This document shows, piece after piece, positions 11,644 to 22,107 of a stretch of 64,000 nucleotides of DNA. Under the pieces are notes generated by a model. The model made no database searches and was not told the DNA's origin. It worked only from the letters and a program-made list of their open reading frames with translations. The number at the start of each line of letters is the position of its first letter. Positions within the stretch are counted from its first letter, which is position 1. The stretch is from Adenanthera pavonina (Eukaryota; Streptophyta; Magnoliopsida; Fabales; Fabaceae): assembly GCA_026686845.1 (NCBI GenBank), contig JAIVEN010000003.1, positions 4,342,501 through 4,406,500 of the forward strand. The letters are read 5' to 3'. A program made the position numbers and the translations under genes.

Positions 11644-13222
11644 TCAGCGGAGTTCCCAGACGGCGTAGTCTTGTCCACTGGTAACGAGCACAGCATTTTG
11701 AGGCAGGTTCTTTAGATCGCCGTTGGGTCCAATCTTCACAGCCACCTTCTTGTCTATCTCAGCCATATACAGCTCAGCATCAGCTGCCAGAATGTTCACA
11801 CTGCTCGTTGGGTTGATCCCGTTCTTCTTCCTTATATCAATCAGATTCTTTATGGGCACTCGCAGTTCTTCCCTATCAATGTAGTGGTCGTAGAACTGCA
11901 CACGCAACAGTACAATTCGTTAATATTATTTGCATTCTTCTGAAACAACTAAATAAAAACCAAAGAAAACAAGGTGCGGACGCACAATTGTGGGATGGCC
12001 TGGATGTGTGAGGATGTAAACGTAGCCAAGCATGACTTTTTCCGGTGGGAAGGGCCAGGTTTGCTGGGACCCAGTGTCATGGTTGTCAACGAAAGTGACG
12101 GCGTTGGATGGGTTTGTCCCGATCATCCCCGGTGGTTTCCCGTTCGCATCCTTCATCCTCCACATTTCACCTTGTACTGCGGCCCCCAGCACCATTTTAG
12201 TTGTAAAGTCGAAGGCTGTGATAGCCCCACCTGCGTCTTGCACCCATTTCACCAGTCTGGCACGATGAGGGTCCTGGTTCGCCAAGGGTCTCCCATCTGA
12301 ACCCCTGGTCACATTCTCATAAAGCTCTCCGACTGCAAAATCCGGTTTGGTCTGGTCCATGTAGATTTTGGTGAACCTCGGAGCGTAGCCTACCACCATG
12401 TCGAACCTCCATCCTACGAATCCAACATCAGACTTGAGCCAATTCATCCAGTCAGATAGCTCTCGCTGCACTCTAGGATTGGTGTGGTCGACGTCCGGCG
12501 CATCCCCCCAGTCATCGCCGGTGTCGGGATTTCCAGTGCCATTAAACCTCTTATCCGTTCCACAGATTTCTGACACGTTCCAATCGAGACGGTTGTCGGG
12601 GGTACCACCTTCGAAGATGCTAAGTCCTCTTTCATCCAGCCTCTCTGCAGTTCTGTGGTTGATGACGATGTCGGCAATACATTTCACTCCTCTATCACGG
12701 AAAGCCGCTATCAGTGACTTCAATTCCTCCTTGTTACCGTATTTTGAAGTGTCCAGATCGTATAATCTTTTGGGCAAGTAACCTTTCACGTTGAATATTA
12801 ATGTAAAATATATTAATTTAAAATAAGCAAAAATGCACAGCAACCCTGAATCCATCAGAGTTCAGTTGGAGGGGATACCAACCTTGAGGACCATCAGGGT
12901 GAGAGTTGGAGGGAGGAGGAAGCCAAACATAGTCGACTCCAAGGTCTGCAATCAAGGGCACCTGGGTCTTGAGGTAGTTGTAATATCCTCCTGCTTTTTC
13001 ATTGGACGCCCAGTTGAACCCCTGAAGGTATAAATATATATACGCACCGTGTTAACCATTTTCGTTTCATATACATGTACATGTGTGTGTGTGTGCGCAG
13101 AGTGAAGGAGTAATCAATGAATGAATATATGATGACACCTGGAATAGTATGGAAGAGGAGAAGGAAGGGAGAAGCAAAATGCACGAGAGGAAGACGAAAC
13201 AGAGTGAGGCCAGAGACGTCAT
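11644..13222 (-). CDS. Secreted alpha-amylase, array copy 1 (divergent)
   Basis: Four exons: 13222-13139, 13021-12883, 12782-11986 and 11895-11644; GT-AG introns; 1272 nt, 423 aa. Exon 1 is a complete signal peptide (MTSLASLCFVFLSCILLLP...), so the enzyme enters the secretory pathway. This is GH13 family-one plant alpha-amylase, cleaving internal alpha-1,4 bonds of starch. The conserved blocks are present: ADIVINHR, GWRFD (nucleophile Asp), FAVGELYE (acid/base Glu) and FVDNHDTGS (stabilising Asp). The C-terminal beta-sheet domain is complete. One oddity is that the lysine three residues after the nucleophile, present in copies 3 and 4 (DFVKGY), is Val here (DMVVGY). In place of the WGPSFICRD loop it has WNVSEICGTD, which creates an Asn-Val-Ser glycosylation sequon. 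Exon 2 is 9 bases longer than in copies 3/4. Confidence 0.9.
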
Positions 13223-13265
13223 GTTTCTCAGATTGTGTTGAAGCTGAGGGTTTGATTCTGTGACC

Positions 13266-13273
13266 TTTATATA
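13266..13273 (-). promoter_or_regulatory. TATA box of amylase copy 1
   Basis: TATATAAA on the minus strand, about 45 bases upstream of the ATG. This predicts a very short 5' UTR, as in copies 3 and 4. Sequence further upstream (from about 13285) is repeat-like, so the native proximal promoter may be short. Confidence 0.55.
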
Positions 13274-13284
13274 GGCATCTTCCT

Positions 13285-14021
13285 AGCCTGGGACGGAGCC
13301 AGAAAAACATTTAAAATTTTAGGGGGCGAATGGTGAAAATTATAATAATTAAAATACTATTTTAAATATTTATTAAATTAATTAGTCATAAAGGTCAATC
13401 TACACGTAAATTACTATTATTATAATCTTATATTCTCTCAGCCTTTTATAGAAAGAATATACCAGTTAAAATTGAAAATAAAAAAATTCTTTTCTTAGAG
13501 TACATTCTTCTTTTTCCCATTAGCAAGTTTAGAAAAATTGTAGATTTGTTAGAATACACTTACTTAAATTATATTGGGTTAACTTATACGCCGAACTCAA
13601 ATTTTGGATAATACATATTATAATGAAAAAAATTTAAGTGGCAATATTATTAGGCAATAAAATCATATTTACTGCCTCTTAGTTGGATATAATCTTTCTA
13701 TTATTTTATAGTAAAATTTGTTCTTTTTTCATTATATGCAACAACATTTGTTGCAACAAAATTACATTTTTTCAATCTTAGACCAAGAGTATCTTTTACA
13801 ATGAGTTGAAAGTATAATTATAAAATAAAAAAGGAATGGATTTTATAAAACAGTGGGATTAATAGTAGAAAGTATATTCATGAAAAATAAAGCTAAACAT
13901 ATTCCTAAAAATCTTAATGTATTTTATTTTACAAATTTATTTTTATGGTCCGTATATAAAATAAGTATGATATTAAAAGAATACATTTGAAATATCAATT
14001 TCAATATATAATTAAAAGTAG
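13285..14021. repeat. Probable transposon-derived sequence upstream of amylase copy 1
   Basis: It begins with GGGACGGAGCCAGAAAAA and a following TTTTAGGGGGCGAAT. I recognise these as the typical edge of a plant repeat family (GACGGAGCCAG...GGGGGGC). The rest is AT-rich with no coding frame. I could not find the second terminus or a target duplication, so class and limits are uncertain. Confidence 0.35.
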
Positions 14022-14395
14022 GATGAAACCGCACTGTGCATTAGTTAAACACGGCTCTAACCTACTTGGACTCCATGCCCTTCCTTTCTTGTTTTTTTTT
14101 TTTCACTGTTTATTCATTTTTTATTTTCTTAATTTTAGTTAAATTAAATTAAATTAATATCACTTTATATCAATTTTTTTGCTAAATTCAATATTTTTCA
14201 ATTTTTATTATTTTTATTAATTAATTAGTTTTGATTTTGTTTTCCAAATCTGCATTAATTTTAATTTATATGATTTAATATCAATTTTTTTGGGTGAGGA
14301 GTGAGTGATAAGATTTTATTGAATTTAATATTTTTTAAAATTAAATAAAATGTCTGCAATGAAAGCATGGGAAAAAAAATCCAGTTAAAATATTA
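14022..14395. repeat. Dispersed repeat copy B (partner of 8049-8405)
   Basis: This is the same order of short blocks as copy A, starting with CACTGTGCATTAG and ending AAAAATCCAGTT after an AAATAAAATGTCTGCAATG block. The end is more eroded than copy A and lacks the clear GC-rich hairpin. Two copies about 6 kb apart show it is a dispersed family. Confidence 0.4.
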
Positions 14396-17170
14396 ATAAG
14401 GATTCAGGATAGATGCCAAACTTCACCAGACGTGGTTACATCCCTGATCATCGGGTGCTGTTTTTTTTTTTTTGGGCCAGAGATCGGCGCTGGTTTGAAA
14501 TTTCAAAGGCGGTGAATGTGTCCTCTCTTGTACTGTTAGGCAAGAAATCTGAGACCATGTCACGCCGCCGAAAACAATCTGCAAGTTTTCACTAAAAATA
14601 AAAGCAGCCTCTAATGTCCGTCAATATTTCATCATCGTTTTTTTTTCTTACCCACACCCAATAAGAAAATCAGGCACCTAGATATAATATAAAATTAGAA
14701 AAATTTTACTTATAAACATTTTAAAGAATGAGTCATTATTTATGATTGGTAAAGAATGCAATTTATTAACACTTGGTGAAAATTTATATTCAAGAGTGTA
14801 TGGCCTTCTTATTCTTCCTATTTTATATTAAATACAAATATTAAAATATTCTTTTAGTATAGAATTTTATTTACTGTTTAAGAAGAACTCTTTAAATTAA
14901 AATTATTTTAAAAAGGATTTCTTAAAATTTAAACTATATTGTAAAACTCAGCTGGTAAAAAGATGTATTGTAAAAATATTTTTGATGAATTCCATTAAAA
15001 TGGTTACTATTATTAATTTTAATATCGATATGAAAAAATATATATGTTTTTTATATTTCTTTGTGTTGCGCAAAATTGAGAATTCAAAAAATCTATAATT
15101 AATTTTACAATGAAAATGCATTTAAGAGTTAAGACTTGTTTGATCCATATAATAAAATGAAAACATAATTTTAGAATATAAAAATAATTATTATATTATT
15201 TTTATAACAAAAATAAAAAAATTTAAATAATAATTAAATCATAAAATAATGATTATAAAAATATTTCCTAATATAAAAGGACCTTAGTCTTTTTGGATTT
15301 AATTCTCTATATTCTCTCCCAATACTTTTATCTATATACAATACTCTTTAATCTTTATTGATTATGATTGAATAACTGAGAATATAATATACAAATCAAC
15401 AATATATTTAGTTTAATGATTTGTATTTATTATTACAAGTATAGTATTTAAAAAAAAATAAGATCACAATAATACTAATTTATAGTAATAATTAAATGAA
15501 TAATACATTTAATTTAATATTACAATTAGATTAGCAATTTTTCAATACTCAAATCAAATAGACGGAGTAAAAATTATGCATGGCATGTGGGATTAAGAGA
15601 AAGCATTTAAAGGATCCAAATCCAGTTTTGTCGTCCCTGGGCCATTTAGTCTGGAGTTTTTCCTTGCCCTTTCTCTGTCATTAAATATATGAGGAAAACA
15701 CACACACACACACATATATATATATATGCGGAAAAAATATAGATGCTTAAACATAGTATGCATCGCTTACCATGTATCTAAGTCTTGTTATGAACTTTAT
15801 GTTACCAAAAACAATTATTAACTTCCTTGTTTTGAATTGATTGGACAAAAATATATTAATATATAAGTTTGAGTATCTAAATTTTTTTTTCAATATATTA
15901 TTTGTTCTTATTAAAGGAATAGAAAGAAATGAAATTTTGAGGGTATTGACGGGGCTGCGGCAGCTGCCACGACAAAGAAGTATAGGGATCCAAATGAGAA
16001 AGATTGAGATTGAGATGGGAAAATGGAAGAGAGAAGCGTGAGATAAGGGAGTGATTGAGGGAGAATGGCAAAAGTCAAGGCTGATTGGCTTACAAGCTTG
16101 TATGTCTCTCTTTTATTTTCAACTGTTCAATTAATTTGGCATCCCCCTGTTTTCTTCGTAAGTTAGGTTTGCTAACATGTATCTTCAGAAAGGCAGAAAA
16201 AAATCAAAAGCAAATTCTAGAGTATTGTATATATAAGCACGGGGAAGGCAGTATTTGCCAAAAATCTAACGTAGGGCTCGTCTGGGAGATGTATGTTGTT
16301 TTTAATAGAATAGGAAGTGAAATAAATAAAAATAACAAGAATGTAATTTTATAGGTGATAATTATGTTTACCATGACAGAAAATATATGTATTATTTTTT
16401 ACTAGGTTTTCACCTTTTCCTATCTCGTCTTTGATATTTGAATGTTATGGCTTGCAAATTGATTATTATAGACGTTAGAGAGATCTTTATGTAGAGGATT
16501 GAAAATGCGACAGATGCATATAAATTTAAAGACAGGACAGGGACGGAGGAAAGGGGGGCATGGGTACCCTCCACCGTTCATCTCATTTCATATATTGAAG
16601 GCAGGGGCCATAATGGCGAGGAGGGAGTTTAGAGAAGAGAATCGATCAGTGCGAAGTGGAGATAACATCATAAATAAAACACGTACACATATAGAGAAGG
16701 AAATTATTGCTCATACTAATGTGCATCTGAAAGCATAATAGCGGTAAAGAGCTAATTCAAGTCTGGGAACAACCACTTCTAGAACTGGAATAAGACAGGA
16801 TTTGGGAGGGCGTGGTTTCAGTTCCACATGCTACTATATACGTAGTTTTCTTTGATCTTGTAGTTTTAGACCTTTGTAACCCTTGTATCACCGAGGAGAA
16901 AAAAAAAAAAAGAAATGAAAAGGTGTTGCCTACTAAGCCCGCCACAGACTTGGGGGCTCAGGCGCATTTGAGCACCCCCACTGAAACCATTCACTGGGCT
17001 CCTCAGCCGATGTACCCAGATTTGATTGAGTTGTAACAAAGAATAAAATATTTGAAAAAATAAATCGATTTTTTTTTTAAAAAATAAATATTAATAAAAT
17101 TCCTAGCACATACCAAGTGTTTTTGTATGGTAAACTCATACTATTTAATCTTAGCTAATAAATCCAATGA
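14396..17170. other. Intergenic, AT-rich, no gene recognised
   Basis: There are no supportable exons. A possible MITE lies at about 15128-15568 (TTAAGACTTGTTTGAT against reverse-complemented TTACTCCGTCTATTTGAT). A (CA)n(TA)n microsatellite lies at about 15700-15728. The frames around 15.8-17.0 kb carry no family motif I know. Confidence 0.35.
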
Positions 17171-17760
17171 GTCGGTGACTGAGGTTAATTTCTCTGACCA
17201 GCAAAGCTCTAGCTAAACCCAGTTTCTTTGAGAATCCAATTATCCACTGGCTTTTGTCATTCCTCAATACAACTCCACCTGAAGCTCTCTCATCAATTGC
17301 TCGATACATCTAATCTCACTTTATCGGGTCCTGGTGGGATCCAGTGGTCACTCACAGCACCTCCCAAACCTGAGATTTTCCATTTGTTGTTCGAGAGATT
17401 CTCCCCCTCTTGTATTTGGAAGAATGCAGCCTCCAAATCTGGTCACCATATATTAATATCTTATCTTCCAATGCTTTTTTGCACCTGTTTATCCATAGAG
17501 ACCATTAACACTAACAGACAGAGAGACTCAATTAAATTTTTCAACTAACAAAGACTTTGGTTGTTTGGCAAGCTTCCAAAGAATTCAATCTGTAAGAGGC
17601 AGACGTGTAAATTAAAGATATATATATATATATTCCAATATTGGGAATCAATAGTAGCCCAACATTCTTTTGCTTTAAGCCATTCTCCCCGAGTATATGG
17701 GACATCCATAAGCACACATGCAGTTGTTTGTAAGACCCCTCCTGGCCCTTGAACAATTAG
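17171..17760 (-). pseudogene. Decayed LINE-type RNase H fragment
   Basis: Read on the minus strand with shifting frames, this segment has HWIPPGPDKVRLD followed by GGVVLRNDKSQWIIGFSKKL and a trailing LARALLVRE. It resembles the RNase H domain at the end of plant non-LTR retrotransposon polyproteins (WxPPPxxxxKLNxDGA..GGVLRDxxGxWIxGF). Several stops and frameshifts interrupt it, and the first catalytic aspartate region is damaged, so it is dead. The identity rests on short motifs only. Confidence 0.45.
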
Positions 17761-18085
17761 TAAGGCGTCTACCTTTTCCCACCAGTCAATGAGAACGATT
17801 TCATCTTTTCAGGCACCTTATATTTTGATAGTTTCCTCATATCAATATTAATCACTGTCATCTCAAATACTCGTTTCATTTCGATAGAAAACCCTGGAGA
17901 TACGATATGGAATTTATATAATTTATAAAATGAAATGCTTTCAACAAGACTTTGAACTTAAGAGATGCGGTCTTTTTGTTCATTTTTTAATGCATATTTA
18001 TCTTGTGGACAGAGAAAGAAGGATAAAAAGATAATCAACGTAACGATTGGGTTAAATTAAACCATCGAGATTTTATAATTTGGTG

Positions 18086-19775
18086 TCAATTCGTTGCCTC
18101 CCACACAGCAAAGTGATGGCCAGAGGTAGCGAGTTGGAAATTAGAGGGAACAAATCCACCAAGATCCATCTTCGGCCCGATCTTCATGATGACCTTGTTA
18201 TCAATCTCTGCCATGTAGAGGTCAGCTTCAGCTGCTAATATGTTCACACTGCTTCTCTCATTGATGATTGATCCCATTCCTCCTCCTTATCTCACTCAGT
18301 TTCCCAATCTCCTCCTTCAGGCCCCAATCCACCAAGTGATCGTAGAACTTCTAAACAAAAACATAAGGTCTACAAACGGCATTTTCTACTTAACATTTCT
18401 TGATGAAAAGAAAAATATTTTAATAAAGCACAAGTTTGGAGGAAGATAGTACACTATTAATGGAATTCCAGGATGAGTAAGAATGTATGCGTATCCCTGC
18501 ATGACTTTGTCTGAAGGGAATGGCCACTTGTTCTGAGTGGAACCCGTGTCATGATTGTCGATGAAGGTCACGGATTTTCTGGTTTGTCCCAATCATTCCT
18601 GGTGGCTTCCCATTGGAAGCCTTCAATCTCCATAGCTCCCCTTGCACTGCAACTTGAAGAATCCCTTTGGTCGTGAAATCAAAGGCAGTGACAGCACCGC
18701 CTGCCTCTTCCACCCAATTAACCAACGGATCACGATGAGCCCTGGTTATACGCGAGCTTCCCATCCTGCCCATAAGAGAGATTGTCCCATTTTTACCCGA
18801 CTGCGAAATCCGGTGCGGTCTGGTCCATGTAGATTTGGGGGAAACTCGGAGCATAGCCTACCACCATGTCGAACCTCCATCCTGAGAATCCAACATCTGA
18901 CTTCAACCGGTTCATCCAGTCAGATAGCTCTCGCTGCACTCTGGGATTGGTGAGGTCAATGCCCGGTGCTCCCGGTCAGTCATATCTGGTGTTGGGGCTT
19001 CTTGTATCCGTTCCACAGATTTGGGACACGTCCCAATCAAGACGGTCGTCGGGAGTACCACCTTGGAAGATGCTAAGTCCTCTTTCATCCAGCCTCTCTG
19101 CAGTTCTGTGGTTGATGAAGATGTCGGCTATGCATTTCACTTCTCTACTCACGGAATGCCACTATCAGTGACTTCAATTCCTCCTTGTTACCGTATTTTG
19201 AGGTGTCCAGATAGTACAATCATTTGGGCAAGTAACCTTTCATTTAACGTTGAATGTGCAAATATATATTTAAAATAAATTAACAAAGATTCATTCAAAT
19301 CAACCCTGAATCGATATAGGAGTTCAGTTTGAGGGGATATATACCAACCTTGAGGACCATCAGGGTGAGAGTTGGAGGGAGAAGGAAACCAAACATAGTC
19401 GACTCCAAGATCTGCAATCAAGGACACCTGGGTCTTGAGATAGTTATAATATCCTCCTTCTCTATCAACAGATACCCAGTTGAACCCCTGAAGGTATACA
19501 CCATGTTAAAACTCTTTCAACTACACGTGTGCACTAGAATAACGAATCTAACAATTAACATGCACCTAGCTAGGTGCTGTGTGTGCTCTCTCTTGTGTTT
19601 GTACACTTAAAATATATACGTGTGTCAGTGTGCGTGTTTCGGGAGAGCGAGGGAGTAATCAATGAATGAATATATATATATATATATATACCTGAAATAA
19701 TATGGAAGAGGAGGAGAAGGAAGGAAGAAGTGAAATGCAGAGGGAGAGGAAACAGACTGAGGCAAGTGGCTTCAT
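18086..19775 (-). pseudogene. Alpha-amylase pseudogene, array copy 2 (mosaic)
   Basis: Exons 1 (19775-19692, intact signal peptide) and 2 (19487-19349, intact) closely match copy 1. Exon 3 starts at 19236 but meets TGA at 19220-19222, six codons in. Other lesions are a 1-base insertion near 19145, a deletion of about 17 bases near 18960-19010, TAA at 18793-18795 exactly where copies 3/4 encode the catalytic Glu, loss of one base near 18572, and a 7-base tandem duplication near 18262-18272 in exon 4. From exon 1 to about 18800 the text follows copy 1, including the Lys-to-Val change. Beyond that point exon 3, intron 3 and exon 4 follow copies 3/4. The sequence upstream of exon 1 lacks the TATA region of the other copies. 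It is not expected to give an active enzyme. Confidence 0.9.
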
Positions 19776-21073
19776 GTTTTAAGTTTGTGTGGAAGCTGAG
19801 GGTTGCATCATCCAAGGCACTGCTTTGAAATTTCGAAATGAACCCCCGTAGAATAAGCAAAACCCCAACGATACAACATGGAATATGCACCGCAAGAAGA
19901 CTGCCGTGGTATTGGGGACTCACGATTTTTCAGCAGGACTTTGTTGACTAATGTAGGTGTTAGTAAATGGTATAACCAATAAGTGCCCGTTCAATTTTAA
20001 GTTAGTTAAAGATGGATTTTAATAAAATTGCTTTTATAATGTTATTATAGTAAAAATTAGTTTTGAATTCATGAGTTTATCTTTGGATAATTTATTTAAA
20101 AATTAGTTTGGATAAAAATGATTATTTTTTGATGTTTTTAATCAAAAATATTTTTAGTGCAATAATTTTTTCCAACTTTTAATAAATAATTTTTTTCTAA
20201 TATTTATTTAATAAATATATATGTGTATATGTGTTTTTCTAAAAAATAAAGTTTAAAATTATTTTCTAGTATTTTATTTTTTTTATTTTTTATTATTTTG
20301 ACTCATAATTTTTCTCTAAATTAAGTTTAAACTCTATCTCATCATTAATTTAATTTTCTTGGACTAAAAGTTAATCCGTATTTATTTAATTGGGAACATA
20401 GTTTATCTGATATAACATTTTCTTATAGTTATAGTTCATAAAGATTTAAATTTTGAAGGGACATTTTGATTATTAAATAGAAGAAATTTTATGAAAATTT
20501 TATTTTCCTAGATTCACCATTTTTTCTTATCTTTATTAATCCATTTTTATTTGATTTTATTTTAATTGATCCAAAAAAATTAGCCAACATCTTCAAATCT
20601 CATTGGAGCCAATAGAAAAGTTATATTGGAGTTATTTCTATTTTAACTCTATTTATTTTCTAAATGGCAGCTCCAACATACTCCAGTTGGGACATCCAAA
20701 CATGCACAGAAAAGTGAGGCAAACTAGTTTTTGGAAGTGAAACCAAATAGATGCAAAGATCCTCAAACACATTTAGTCAATAGTTAGGTCCCTTAAATAT
20801 AATATAAGGGGTGTTGGATGGATGATGCTCTTAGTGTTTAAAAAATAATTAAGATATATAATATTTATTATATATTAATCACTATTTAATAATAATCATT
20901 TTTATTATATTTTTTATTGCATTTTATTATGTCCTCCATACACACATATGCATATATGTATATATATATATATATCAAACGAATTCTAAAGCGTTAGTGG
21001 AATTTTTTTTATTTGATTGACAACAATTAAAATATATAATAATATTTATTACAATTTTATCAGTATACAACAG

Positions 21074-21107
<34 letters not shown>

Positions 21108-21229
21108 CCTTTTGTTTAAAAATATAAAATAAATATTTTTATTTACAAAATTATTTTTTAAAGAAAAAATTATTATCCCTTAAGTATAATAATTATTTAC
21201 AAAATTACTTTCTATTCCACACCAAAGGA
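19776..21229. other. Intergenic, AT-rich, possible eroded MITEs
   Basis: No gene is visible. The stretch includes (TA)n near 20957 and a pure (ATT)n microsatellite at about 21077-21107. Paired motifs near 19988 (GTGCCCGTTCAATTTTAA) and 20680-20710 may be the ends of an eroded DNA element, but I cannot confirm this. Confidence 0.3.
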
Positions 21230-21600
21230 GGCAATGACGTGGAAGAATATCATCAAACTGGGCAGCGGTGAGGTGTTGCCCTATGAAGCCCTGAAGTGAA
21301 ATGATTGCATCTAAGAGGATTTGTTGGAGTCAGGGTCTCTCCGCTATGGAAATTAACTCATAGAAATTATGTTTTGGATGTGGGAGATTAGGCCATGGTG
21401 TCAAAGGATGCGATGATGATCATGTAATGTCTGATTTAGATCCCGCTAATAAACCTCTGTATAATGCAGGTCTCGGAACGGCTCCTGTTCAGTCAATGGC
21501 CAAGATAGTGGTGGTCAAAGCTGGAAGGAGGTTTGGCATGTGATGGTGCCAGCTCGGCGGAGCGTGGGGGTACGAGTTCAATGAGAGCGTGGAGGAAAGT
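21230..21600 (+). pseudogene. LINE ORF1 (gag-like) zinc-knuckle fragment
   Basis: Bases 21370-21411 encode CFGCGRLGHGVKGC, a CX2CX4HX4C knuckle in the context (FCxxCGxxGHxxxxC) typical of the DUF4283/zf-CCHC proteins of plant LINEs. Stops lie just upstream and the flanks are not open, so this is a fragment. It could be a separate remnant of the same insertion history as the RNase H piece at 17.2 kb, but strand and spacing do not make one element. Confidence 0.5.
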
Positions 21601-22107
21601 TTTTCCACCATGGATCACGCATGGGTAACACCTTGTTGGTAATGATGAGAGATTTCACACGTGGCTTCCGAGGGTAATTCTGTTTTAGAGATCTGGTATG
21701 TACTTACAAACACTCCCTGGCCCCTGGGAATGTATCTAATTATCTATGGAGGTCACTCCTCGCGATGCTCAGTACGGAAATATTTTAATTTAGAAGTTTA
21801 TTAATAGTATAATTTGCAATAAATTTTATAAATTATACTAACAAGTTAATTTTTAATATTTTATAAATCTCATATCAACACCTTGTATTACCATCGCTTT
21901 GAGTAAATTTAAATCTATATTAATTTGCCCTAGAGATGCATGGGAGTATGAAATTGGCTTAATAATAGACATTCTGAAACATAATTGTAAAAATACAGTA
22001 TGAGTTTGACGGCCGCACTTACTTGGTGCCACTGGCCAGTTCAAATGCAATGCACGCCGTTATGAAAAGCACAATACATTGTATTATTATTATGATTATT
22101 ATTACTA

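Noticed and set aside
11974..12781. Long plus-strand frames inside amylase copy 1
   Set aside because: They are antisense to conserved GH13 exon 3 and carry no recognisable motif; GC-richer coding DNA commonly leaves such frames.
21077..21107. CRISPR-like or regulatory array
   Set aside because: It is a plain (ATT)n microsatellite; this is plant nuclear DNA and no CRISPR feature is expected or seen.
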